DNA of 64,000 nucleotides, taken from positions 23,941,436-24,005,435 of the forward strand of contig CM025853.1 of the NCBI GenBank assembly GCA_003952965.2. Direction: 5' to 3'. This document shows positions 1 to 9,742 of the stretch, piece after piece. Each line of letters opens with the position of its first letter. Within the stretch, counting starts at the first letter, position 1. This DNA comes from Morella rubra. Lineage: Eukaryota > Streptophyta > Magnoliopsida > Fagales > Myricaceae. The notes below the pieces were generated by a model. That model was not told the origin of the DNA, ran no database searches, and saw nothing but the letters and a program-made list of their open reading frames with translations. The position numbers and the translations under genes were made by a program.

Positions 1-62
1 CTACTACTGCCAGCAAAGGACAAGCGAATATTTTACACATACAAGAGTGGTAGAGAGGCCAG

Positions 63-998
63 TTAGCACATACAACTTCAAGGAGTTTCAATTCGAGGGT
101 CGCAAGATTGACGAGATATTTAGCCACTATCGTGGGACTGTGTGCTCTTTTGGAGGGCCCACCGTACACAAATATGGTGATCAATTTTTACAGTGCTCTG
201 CAAAATTTCGACACCTATGAAGACAAGTGGGAGGTCTACATCCGTGGATGGCAGATCAAGATCTCCCCCGATGCACTCTCCACCTATTGTGCATTCTGAG
301 GCAAGTGGGTGCCTATCCTGCCGTGGAGCTTGCCACGGCTTTTTCACCCAAGGAGATCTTTAAACTGATGACTGGGGACCAGTACTTATTACAGTCATCA
401 GTTTCGCAGAGCGCATTACCTACTTTTTGTAGGATGATGCACCTTATAGTATGCCACAATATCTTCCCAAAGCAACATCACACAGAGTGCACAACCGAGC
501 GTGCACAAGTGATGTTGATGCTAGCTTGTATTGAGCCGTTCGATCTCCGCTTTTCATATTTCAGACCATGAGGACTAAGACTAAGTCAACAAGCAAAGAG
601 GGCCTGCCATATGAAAACTTGTTGACCAAGCTGATTATAGATGCCAGGGTGGATGCCACACGTTATAAGCTAACAGTGGAACGTGTAGGCGTTCGATGGC
701 GGATGGATCGGGCTTATAGCTTCCTCCAACTACACCGCAGCATTCAGGTGGTACAACTCGGGTGCAACAAGACTCCCGAGCTTTGCTAGAGATGGAGCGC
801 AGCATTTTACACGTAGTGGAGAGGGTCATCGGTCCCATCATCAGCAGTCTGGCTGCTATGGAAAAGAGACCCGAGAAGATTGAGTTGATGCAGCTGGAGT
901 TGAAGAAGACAAATGACGAGGCCGGAAAAGAGATCATGCAGAGGATAGCTGAGGTCCGATATGACGTGGTGCAGGAGCTGGAGGAGATGACCCCATAG
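63..998 (+). pseudogene. PF20167-type 'putative plant transposon protein' relic, left arm
   Basis: Frames at 108-299, 227-571 and 762-998 read as one protein broken by frameshifts. The visible pieces are FYSALQNFDTYEDKWEVYIR, then an ISPDALSTY segment, then a block containing HLIVCHNIFP. They resemble the order of the plant transposon domain PF20167: FYANL..., VRGxxxxFSPExIN, then a W/M-HxxxCHNIxP block with TVERA. The C-terminal part (762-998) is rich in E, K, L and M and looks like a coiled coil ending EELEEMTP-like before the stop. Host function is unknown; proteins of this family are transposon-associated. The domain match is by eye. Confidence 0.6.
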
Positions 999-1179
999 TT
1001 TCTTTATAGTATTTTGTCATGTATTTAGGTTTTTTTTTTAGACATTCGAATAGTTATGTTTGTACATTTTATATTATTTGTGGGTAAAGGAATCTTTTTT
1101 TATTTGATAACTAAATTATAATTAAAAATAAAATCACATGTAATAATAAATTAAAAAGAAAATCACACTACAAATTATG

Positions 1180-1330
1180 TAATAATAAATTTATTTCCGT
1201 TCTAACGTTATAAATCGTTAGAACGGACGACAATACATACACATTAGAACAATATTCGACTTAACGTTCGAACGAAAAGCATAGGTAAACGTTAGAACTT
1301 TAATCCTAATGTTAGAACGGTTAAAAAAAA
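1180..1330. repeat. GTTCGAAC / GTTAGAACG motif cluster, left arm
   Basis: Short related words (CGTTCTAACG, GTTAGAACGG, CGTTCGAACG, GTTAGAAC) recur about nine times in both orientations. Similar words reappear at 8440-8540, 9815-10040 and 11330-11750. Dense, variable, two-orientation short motifs are typical of the subterminal regions of CACTA/En-Spm elements, where TNPA-type proteins bind. Assignment to a CACTA element is inference. Confidence 0.45.
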
Positions 1331-1639
1331 AAGTAAATCAAAAAAATGAATTAAAAATATAAAGGAATAAAATTAAGGGAAATTAGCAATTTGGTCACTA
1401 AGTTTTGACACTAATAACAAAATAGTCACTAGGTTTACTTTTTTACTTTTTGGTCATTGAGTCATTACCCGTCTAATGATCTAATCCTTTCATCCATATT
1501 CTGTCACCATATCTAATGGAAGCCTATTACACGTCATCATTTTGCCCAGCTCAGCGTCACTGATCCATGTCAGCTTCCCAGTCAAGCAACCAATATTAAA
1601 ACGAACCATTTTATATGTATATATATCTCTCTCTCCAAA

Positions 1640-2035
1640 AGCCAGCCTCACTTACCAAACTCGACCTACAATCAATTTGTAAAGACTCCAGTAATGGGTC
1701 CTTGGAAAACAAGGGAAAAGGTCCACTGGAGGGCCTTAACTTGGCCAGTTGGGTTGGTAATGTTGCGGTTTGTGAAGAGATGAGAGAAATCCGATGGATG
1801 GGCAGGAGGGATATTGTCATTGCCCTCCACGGACACGGGCATGCCAAAGTGGAATGCTGCTTCTTGAGCTTGTTCAAGACCCTTGGGCCTCACGTGCCAA
1901 GCCTAGCCAAGTTCGTGATCGAGGAGGTGAAAAAGGCTTATGGACTTGTACAAGGTTGAGACCTTGAGCATTATGGTCAATGGCCATAGCCTCGGTGCGG
2001 CCTTGGTTCTACTGGTAGTAGATGAGATTAGTACC
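1640..2035 (+). pseudogene. Captured phospholipase A1-Igamma (class III lipase) fragment, left
   Basis: A 114-codon frame contains WVGNVAVCEEMREI followed by MGRRDIVIALHG. This corresponds to the WVGYVAVCDD...MGRRDIVIALRGT segment of plant PLA1-Igamma (DAD1-like) lipases. After a frameshift near 1950, translation continues as LYKVETLSIMVNGHSLGAAL. This is the GHSLGAAL nucleophile elbow with the catalytic serine. Further downstream the frame is lost to stops. The N-terminal and C-terminal thirds of the lipase are absent, including the downstream catalytic Asp/His. It is a captured, non-functional fragment. Confidence 0.72.
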
Positions 2036-2210
2036 TGTACGATGGAACAAAACAGTAGTAGTACTAAAGTCTATAATATTTCATACTGAAGGCCGCATTG
2101 CCTTTTTACTTGAGGCTCTCCAACCTAGACAAATAGAATGAAGGACAATCCCACGACTTGTTCGTAAGTACTTTTGTGGTACCAAACGGTAAGGATGATG
2201 CTCCATCATA

Positions 2211-2622
2211 GTTGGGGTGGTGGGTGATATCAACCGGGCCTTGGACGGGAAGGTTTTACAATTTTATGATGGAATCATGAAACACCTTTCAATGATCTTG
2301 GTAGTAATGAACTCCATAGGCCTGTCAAGCCTCACATATTCTCTTGCTTTGGAGATATTGCTCTGGCAATAGGAGAGCATTTCAAGGGGTGTGTCCCTTA
2401 CGCAATATAAGCGATGCAGCAAGCTGCATAGGTCTGTGTGCACATCAATGCCGATGATGAATGATGGAATATGGAAACCAGCTTAGGCGTAGCATCTTTG
2501 AAGCTTATTCTGGTATTCTCCAGGGTTTTAAGGATTCAAAACCTGAGGTGATGCTACCATGATATACTGCACATCTGGTACAGTTTATAGAGTTTATCTT
2601 CTTAGATAGACAGAGGTATACA
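2211..2622 (+). pseudogene. Captured importin beta-1 fragment, left
   Basis: Translation starting with VGVVGDINRALDGK matches the HEAT-repeat region of plant importin subunit beta-1 (VGVVGDICRALEDK). Next come [19 protein letters not shown] and, after frame changes, RRSIFEAYSGILQGFKDSKP. These are characteristic of the nuclear import receptor. The left copy has an extra 1-bp deletion around 2288 relative to the right. There is an in-frame stop just after the PYA segment. It is a fragment without function of its own. Confidence 0.75.
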
Positions 2623-2897
2623 AGAATGGGGCAGGGTGACACTGAGTTGGGCAAAATGATGACATGTAACTGGTTTCCATTAGATGTGGTGACGGAATAT
2701 GGACGGAAGGACCAGATCGTCAGATGGGTAATGACTCAGTGACCAAAAAGTAAAAAAAGTAAACCTACTGACTATTGTGTCATTAGAGTCAAAATCTAAT
2801 AACCAAATTGCCATTTTTTCTAAAATTAATCAAAATCAAATATTTACATAAAATACCATATACATATTATGTAATAGTACTTATACATATTACTTAA

Positions 2898-4267
2898 TGA
2901 GAGGTCAAAAAACAACCAAGAGGGGGGTGAATTTGGTTTTTAAAAAATTTTCTTTTTTTTCCTTTTTAACCCAATATGCTAATGAACTGATCTAAGGAGC
3001 AGCAAAATGAATCTATAAAATTCAAGGACTAAAAGAGAATGAAGGAAAAGACAAACAAGTGCAGCAAATAAATGGAGATAAGGATAGAGAGATGACACCG
3101 TGTCTTTTAGGTGGTTCGGCCAACACTTGCCTACGTCCACCCCCAAGGCTATTGACTTCCTTGGGCTTCCTTCACTATTTTCCAAATAGTACACCTTAGC
3201 TTCAAGGGTGCTAAGTAACCTTTACAAGTGTTTTCGAGCTTACACTTTAACTCACTCTCTCAAATCCTCACAACCTAGAGGATTTCTTCTACTCAACAAG
3301 TAGGACAAGTGTTTTTCACAAACACTCACGTGTTTTTCAAGAATGGGTACAAAGAGAATCTTAGTAAAAGCTCTTTAAGCTGAATAAACAAGTATGAGGT
3401 ACTGAGGTGTGCAAAGAGACAAGATTTGTAAGAAAACTACAGTATTTTCAAGTGGGAGTACGAGCTTTCTTGGATGGTGGAGCTTCCTTTCTCTTTGAAA
3501 GCTTTTTCTCTCTCTAGAATTTAGGGCTTGAGTTAATGGCGCAACCTCCTTTTTCTCTCTCCATCTTCTTCTATTTAAAGCTTCTAGGGCACCAAGGGTC
3601 TTCTTGTAAAGCTTGAGTGCCGTTGGAGGTCATTTGAACATTTGGATACCTTTTTGAATGAGTTAACGTTGCTCAACGAAATCTGCAAAATAACACAATG
3701 TGTCGACACATTGTGGTATGTGTTGACACATTAAACTTTGGCCAAGAAGAGAACTCTCGGGTGTTAGTTCAATGTGTCGACACCATTGACCAATGTGTCA
3801 ACACTCCCATACTTAGCCAAAAAATCATGTTGAATGGCCAGAAAAACAAGACTCTCGGGTAGTAGTTCAATGTGTCGACACCATGCCCAATGTGTCGACA
3901 CCTCCAACACTTAGAAGAATTTTTTGAAAGATTTTGAAAGGTAACTCTCGGGTAGTAGTTCAATGTGTCGACACCATGGCCCAATGTGTCGACACCTCCA
4001 ACACTTAGACAAAAATATGTCTTTAACAACTACCCCAATTCAATAACTTCAAACATACTTACAATATTAAAAATGATCAATTAGCAAGAGTAATGAAGAT
4101 CAAGTATGCTTGGAGAGAATTTTTAAAGAGAGGAACTTTGATACTTGACATAAAACATTTTAAAACAAAGGATATACAATTTAAAATCTAAAGTCCTCAA
4201 AAACTTAGAGACTTTGTTATCATCAAAATCAATTAAAGATTGTTTGCAAAACAACCTTGGGCTAACA
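2898..4267 (-). mobile_element. SIRE/Maximus-like Copia 3' LTR, left (reverse) copy
   Basis: A 1.37 kb LTR, read on the minus strand. It begins TGTTAGCCCAAGGTTG and ends in ...GACCTCTCA, with the familiar CACCCCCTCTTGG motif close to its 3' end. Immediately upstream on the minus strand lies a purine tract, AAAAAGGGGGAGAT, the polypurine primer of the 3' LTR. Several short repeats containing TGTGTCGACAC occur within it. No 5' LTR or coding region is present in this arm. Lineage is assigned from LTR size and motifs only. Confidence 0.72.
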
Positions 4268-5472
4268 ATCTCCCCCTTTTTGATGATGACAAACCCATAT
4301 AAAAATACAACAATTTGCTAACAAATAGAAAAGCTCCCCCTGAGAACAAGCTGGAGTTTTTCATGATAAGGTTAGCAAAATGAGGACTTTGAGATTCCCT
4401 TTTTTTTAAAAAAAATTTGCAAGAGTTCCCTTTGTAAAACGGAGGTTTCCCAAAATACCAAGTAAGTACAACACTTCTATGAACAGCTCCAAACTTCCCA
4501 AACTTCAAATTTCTCAATCAGAACACAAGACTTCATATCTCAAGATGTTAAGAGATTGAGTTAATAACGTGAAGGGAAAAAATTAGGCAATCAAAATCTT
4601 CACAATACTAGAAAGGGATCATTATAAATAATAATCAGATGTTCAACACAAGGAAGACAAAGATAACATAAACAAATACAAGATTACAAGAATGTCCTCA
4701 AATTAGAGTTAAGGCATCAGCATTACAACTAGGCACTTTTTCTCCCCCTTTGGCATCATCAAAAAGACTGGGCAAGGAGAGAAGGACAGGAAAAAAGGCA
4801 AGAATCAGGAGAGGAAGGATGATCCACGTCAAACTTCCGCAACCAGTTCATCCAAGTCGTCAGAGAACCAATAACGTCCATTTCATGACATGAGACGAAG
4901 ATTGCGAAGTTTTGACGTGGATCATCACTCCTCTCCTGCATTCTTGCTTTTTGTCCGTCCTCTCTCCTTGCCACTCTTCTTTGATGATGCCAAAGGGGGA
5001 GAAAAGTGCCTAGTTGTAATGCTGATGCCTTAACTCTAATTTGAGGACATTCTTGTAATCTTGTATTTGTTTATGTTATCTCTGTCTTCCTTGTGTTGAA
5101 CATCTGATTATTATTTGTAATGATCCCTTTCTAGTATTGTGAAGATTTTGATTGCCTAATTTTTTCCCTTCACGTTATTAATCAATCTCTTAACATCTTG
5201 AGATATGAAGTCTTGTGTTCTGATTGAGAAATTTGAAGTTGGGAAGTTCAGAGGCTGTTCATAGAAGTGTTGTACTTACTTGGTATTTTTGGGAAACCTC
5301 CGTTTTACAAAGGGAACTCTTGCAAATTTTTTTTAAAAAAAAGGGAATCTCAAAGTCCTCATTTTGCTAACCTTATCATGAAAAACTCAGCTTGTTCTCA
5401 GGGGGAGCTTTTCTATTTGTTAGCAAATTGTTGTTTTTTATATGGGTTTGTCATCATCAAAAAGGGGGAGAT
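4268..5472. mobile_element. Two head-to-head 3' internal ends of the SIRE-like element, joined at the palindrome axis
   Basis: On the right half, plus-strand DNA runs GATGATGCCAAAGGGGGAG (about 4983-5001), then ~450 bp of AT-rich non-coding DNA, then the polypurine tract and 3' LTR. The left half is the mirror image. The GATGATGCCAAAGGGGGAG word is typical of the end of the coding region of SIRE-type Copia elements. No gag, protease, integrase or RT coding sequence remains. Bases 4843-4901 at the axis are unpaired. Confidence 0.6.
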
Positions 5473-6836
5473 TGTTAGCCCAAGGTTGTTTTGCAAACAA
5501 TCTTTTGATTTTGATGATAACAAAGTCTCTAAGTTTTTTGAGGACTTTAGATTTTAAATTGTATATCCTTTGTTTTAAAATGTTTTATGTCAAGTATCAA
5601 AGTTTCTCTCTTTAAAAATTCTCTCCAAGCATACTTGATCTTCATTACTCTTGCTAATTGATCATTTTTAATATTGTAAGTATGTTTGAAATTATTGAAT
5701 TGGGGTAGTTGTTAAAGACCATATTTTGTCTAAGTGTTGGAGGTGTCGACACATTGGGCCATGTGTCGACACATTGAACTACTACCCGAGAGTTACCTTT
5801 CAAAATCTTTCAAAAAATTTTCTAAGTGTTGGAAGGTGTCGACACATTGGTCATGGTGTCGACACATTGAACTACTACCCGAGAGTCTTGTTTTTCTGGC
5901 CATTCAAAATGATTTTTTTTGGCTAAGTATGGGAGTGTTGACATTGGTCAATGGTGTCGACACATTGAACTAACACCCGAGAGTTCTCTTCTTGGCCAAA
6001 GTTTAATGTGTCAGCACATACCACAAGTGTCGACACATTGTGTTATTTTGCAGATTTCGTTGAGCAACGTTAACTCATTCAAAAAGGTATCCAAATGTCT
6101 CAAATGACCTCCAACGGCACTCAAGCTTTACAAGAAGACCCTTGGTGCCCTAGAAGCTTTAAATAGAAGAAGATGGAGAGAGAAAAGACAAGAGGTTGCG
6201 CCATTAACTCTTGCCCTAATTCTAGAGAGAGAAAAAGCTTTCAAAGAGAAAGGAAGCTCCACCATCCAAGAAAGCTCGTACTCCCACCTGAAAATACTGT
6301 AGTCTTCTTACAAATCTTGTCTCTTTGCACACCTCAGTACTTCATACTTGTTTATTCAGCTTAAAGAGCTTTTACTAAGATTCTCTTTGTACCCATTCTT
6401 GAAAAACACGTGAGTGTTTGTGAAAAACACTTGTCCTACTTGTTGAGTAGAAGAAATCCTCTAGGTTGTGAGGATTTGAGAGAGTGAGTTAAAGTGTAAG
6501 CTCGAAAACACTTTGTAAAGGTTACTTAGCACCCTTGAAGCTAAGGTGTACTATTTTGGAAAATAGTGAAGGAAGCCCAAGGAAGTCAATAGCCTTGGGG
6601 GTGGACGTAGGCAAGTGTTGGCCGAACCACCTAAAAACACGGTGTCATCTCTCTATCCTTATCTCCATTTATTTGCTGCACTTGTTTGTCTTTTCCTTCA
6701 TTCTCTTTTTAGTCCTTGAATTTTTAGATTCATTTTGCTGCTCCTTAGATCAGTTCATTAGCATATTGGGTTAAAAAGGAAAAAAAAAAAGTTTTAAAAC
6801 CAATTCACCCCCTCTTGGGTTGTTTTTGACCTCTCA
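5473..6836 (+). mobile_element. SIRE/Maximus-like Copia 3' LTR, right copy
   Basis: Mirror of 2898-4267: begins TGTTAGCCCAAGG, ends CTCTCA. It is preceded by the polypurine tract AAAAAGGGGGAGAT at 5459-5472, which marks it as a 3' LTR. It contains repeated TGTCGACACATTG words and a CT-rich leader. Because its partner 5' LTR is missing, it survives only as a 3' end. Confidence 0.72.
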
Positions 6837-7111
6837 TTTAAGTAATATGTATAAGTACTATTACATAATATGTATATGGTATTTTATGTAAATATTTGAT
6901 TTTGATTAATTTTAGAAAAAATGGCAATTTGGTTATTAGATTTTGACTCTAATGACACAATAGTCAGTAGGTTTACTTTTTTTACTTTTTGGTCATGAGT
7001 CATTACCCATCTGACGATCTGGTCCTTCCGTCATATTCCGTCACCACATCTAATGGAAACCAGTTACATGTCATCATTTTGCCCAACTCAGTGTCACCCT
7101 GCCCCATTCTT

Positions 7112-7523
7112 GTATACCTCTGTCTATCTAAGAAGATAAACTCTATAAACTGTACCAGATGTGCAGTATATCATGGTAGCATCACCTCAGGTTTTGAATC
7201 CTTAAAACCCTGGAGAATACCAGAATAAGCTTCAAAGATGCTACGCCTAAGCTGGTTTCCATATTCCATCATTCATCATCGGCATTGATGTGCACACAGA
7301 CCTATGCAGCTTGCTGCATCGCTTATATTGCGTAAGGGACACACCCCTTGAAATGCTCTCCTATTGCCAGAGCAATATCTCCAAAGCAAGAGAATATGTG
7401 AGGCTTGACAGGCCTATGGAGTTCATTACTACCAAGATCATTGAAAAGGTGTTTCATGATTCCATCATAAAATTGTAAAACCTTCCCGTCCAAGGCCCGG
7501 TTGATATCACCCACCACCCCAAC
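7112..7523 (-). pseudogene. Captured importin beta-1 fragment, right
   Basis: Mirror copy, better preserved: a 64-codon frame (7517-7323) runs uninterrupted from VGDINRALDGK through [15 protein letters not shown] to PYA before a stop. The downstream RRSIFEAYSGILQGFK segment lies in another frame. The match is to the middle HEAT repeats of importin subunit beta-1. Confidence 0.75.
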
Positions 7524-7699
7524 TATGATGGAGCATCATCCTTACCGTTTGGTACCACAAAAGTACTTACGAACAAGTCGTGGGATTGTCCTTCATTCTA
7601 TTTGTCTAGGTTGGAGAGCCTCAAGTAAAAAGGCAATGCGGCCTTCAGTATGAAATATTATAGACTTTAGTACTACTACTGTTTTGTTCCATCGTACAG

Positions 7700-8095
7700 G
7701 TACTAATCTCATCTACTACCAGTAGAACCAAGGCCGCACCGAGGCTATGGCCATTGACCATAATGCTCAAGGTCTCAACCTTGTACAAGTCCATAAGCCT
7801 TTTTCACCTCCTCGATCACGAACTTGGCTAGGCTTGGCACGTGAGGCCCAAGGGTCTTGAACAAGCTCAAGAAGCAGCATTCCACTTTGGCATGCCCGTG
7901 TCCGTGGAGGGCAATGACAATATCCCTCCTGCCCATCCATCGGATTTCTCTCATCTCTTCACAAACCGCAACATTACCAACCCAACTGGCCAAGTTAAGG
8001 CCCTCCAGTGGACCTTTTCCCTTGTTTTCCAAGGACCCATTACTGGAGTCTTTACAAATTGATTGTAGGTCGAGTTTGGTAAGTGAGGCTGGCTT
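7700..8095 (-). pseudogene. Captured phospholipase A1-Igamma fragment, right
   Basis: Mirror copy of the lipase fragment. The 114-codon frame at 8119-7775 is residue-for-residue the same as the left one. The same frameshift precedes the GHSLGAAL motif, showing that the damage predates the inverted duplication. Confidence 0.72.
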
Positions 8096-8419
8096 TTGGA
8101 GAGAGAGATATATATACATATAAAATGGTTCGTTTTAATATTGGTTGCTTGACTGGGAAGCTGACATGGATCAGTGACGCTGAGCTGGGCAAAATGATGA
8201 CGTGTAATAGGCTTCCATTAGATATGGTGACAGAATATGGATGAAAGGATTAGATCATTAGACGGGTAATGACTCAATGACCAAAAAGTAAAAAAGTAAA
8301 CCTAGTGACTATTTTGTTATTAGTGTCAAAACTTAGTGACCAAATTGCTAATTTCCCTTAATTTTATTCCTTTATATTTTTAATTCATTTTTTTGATTTA
8401 CTTTTTTTTTTAACCATTA

Positions 8420-8560
8420 GGATTAAAGTTCTAACGTTTACCTATGCTTTTCGTTCGAACGTTAAGTCGAATATTGTTCTAATGTGTATGTATTGTCGTC
8501 CGTTCTAACGATTTATAACGTTAGAACGGAAATAAATTTATTATTACATAATTTGTAGTG
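8420..8560. repeat. GTTCGAAC motif cluster, right arm
   Basis: Mirror of 1180-1330: GTTCTAACG, CGTTCGAACG and CGTTAGAACGG words within ~130 bp of AT-rich DNA. It lies just downstream of the PF20167-type ORF; similar clusters lie upstream of that ORF at 9815-10040. Confidence 0.45.
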
Positions 8561-8742
8561 TGATTGTGATTTTCTTATTATTACATGTGATTTTATTTTT
8601 AATTATAATTTAGTTATCAAATAAAAAAAGATTCCTTTACCCAAAATAATATAATATGTACAAATAATATAAAATGTACAAATATAACTATTCGAATGTC
8701 TAAAAAAAAAACCTAAATACATGACAAAATACTATAAAGAAA

Positions 8743-9680
8743 CTATGGGGTCATCTCCTCCAGCTCCTGCACCACGTCACCCTAGGACCTCAGCTATCCT
8801 CTGCATGATCTCTTTTCCGGCCCTCGTCATTTGTCTTCTTCAACTCCAGCTGCATCAACTCAATCTTCTCGGGTCTCTTTTCCATAGCAGCCAGACTGCT
8901 GATGATGGGAGATGACCCTCTCCACTACGTGTAAAATGCTGCGCTCCATCTCTAGCAAAGCTCGGGAGTCTTGTTGCACCCGAGTTGTACCACCTGAATG
9001 CTGCGGTGTAGTTGGAGGAAGCTATAAGCCCGATCCATCCGCCATCGAACGCCTACACGTTCCACTGTTGATAACGAGTGCATCGTGTGGCATAATCAGC
9101 TTGGTCAACAAGTGGCATCCATAATCAGCTTGGTCAACAAGTTTTGTTGACAGTCTGCTCGTTGACTGAGTCTCTCCTATGAAATATGAAAAGGGAGATC
9201 GAACGGCTCAAGACAAGCTAGCATCAACATCACTTGTGCACGCTCGGTTGTGCACTCTGTGTGATGTTGCTTTGGAAGATGTTGTGGCATACTATAAGGT
9301 GCATCATCCTACAAAAAGTAGGTAATGCGCTCTGCGAAACTGATGACTGTAATAAGTACTGGTCCTCCCCAGTCATCAGTTTAAAGATCTCCTTGGGTGA
9401 AAAAGCCGTGGCAAGCTCCACGGCAGGATAGGCACCCACTTGCCTCAGAATGCACAAGTAGGTGGAGAGTGCATCAGGGGAGATCCTGATCGGCCGTCCA
9501 CGGATGTAGACCTCCCACTTGTCTTCATAGGTGTCGAATTTTGCAGAGCACTGTAAAAATTGATCACCATATTTGTGTACGGTGGGCCCCTCCAAAAGAG
9601 CACACATCCCAACGATAGTGGCTAAATATCTCGTCAATCTTGCGACCCTCGAATTGAAACTCCTTGAAGTTGTATGTGCT
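8743..9680 (-). pseudogene. PF20167-type transposon protein relic, right arm
   Basis: Mirror copy of the 63-998 relic and better preserved. One 135-codon frame (9637-9230) carries the VYIRG, ISPDALSTY, ELATAFSPKEIF and HLIVCHNIF blocks without interruption. A frameshift near 9610-9640 separates it from the upstream segment containing VERPVSTYNFKEFQFEGRK, which matches the usual region preceding the domain. The C-terminal coiled-coil piece ends at the stop near 8743. It is a decayed copy because the frames do not join. Confidence 0.6.
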
Positions 9681-9742
9681 AACTGGCCTCTCTACCACTC
9701 TATGTGTACAAATAATCGCTTGCCTCTTGGCTGCAGTCAGTG

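Larger units (their letters stand above)
1377..2820 (+). mobile_element. Pack-MULE (Mutator-like, chimeric gene capture), left copy
   Basis: A 1444 bp element bounded by an exact 9-bp target duplication TAAAATTAA (1368-1376 and 2821-2829). Its terminal inverted repeats of about 170-200 bp begin GGGAAATTAGCAATTTGG and, on the other end, GAAAAAATGGCAATTTGG. They stay clearly alignable through the GTCATCATTTTGCCCA segment. Long TIRs, a 9-bp target duplication and no transposase are the hallmarks of a non-autonomous MULE. The interior holds fragments of two unrelated host genes in the same orientation: phospholipase A1-Igamma, then importin beta-1. Confidence 0.82.
1..4842. repeat. Left arm of a ~9.7 kb inverted repeat
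   Basis: Bases 1-4842 reappear as the reverse complement at 4902-9742. Paired positions add to about 9734-9744 all along: 1615 pairs with 8119, 2898 with 6836, 4267 with 5473. The arms differ by scattered substitutions and mostly 1-bp indels, so they are not an exact mirror. The axis is a ~59 bp unpaired spacer (4843-4901) flanked by the stem GATCCACGTCAAA. The arm runs to base 1, so it may continue outside the window. Confidence 0.93.
6915..8357 (-). mobile_element. Pack-MULE, right mirror copy
   Basis: Reverse-complement copy of the 1377-2820 element. The flanking 9-bp target duplication reads TTAATTTTA at 6906-6914 and 8358-8366. Both copies share the same insertion site and the same captured fragments. 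The MULE therefore inserted once, and the whole block was later duplicated in inverse orientation; these are not two independent insertions. Confidence 0.82.
4902..9742. repeat. Right arm of the ~9.7 kb inverted repeat
   Basis: Reverse-complement partner of 1-4842, with the same elements in mirror order: 3' Copia LTR, Pack-MULE, GTTCGAAC-rich stretch, PF20167-type ORF. Similarity can be followed to about 9742, the partner of base 1. Several frames are longer here than on the left (for example the 135-codon frame at 9230-9637), so small indels have damaged the two arms differently. Confidence 0.93.

Noticed and set aside
1368-2829. Two independent MULE insertions in the two arms
   Set aside because: Both copies have the same target duplication and the same internal frameshifts, so a single insertion followed by inverted duplication is simpler.
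3661-4010. TGTGTCGACACATTG repeats as a possible CRISPR or operator array
   Set aside because: They lie within a plant Copia LTR, are irregularly spaced and mirrored in the right arm; no array structure.
8721-9124. Plus-strand frames at 8721-8915 and 8912-9124
   Set aside because: Antisense shadows of the coiled-coil end of the PF20167-type relic on the minus strand.
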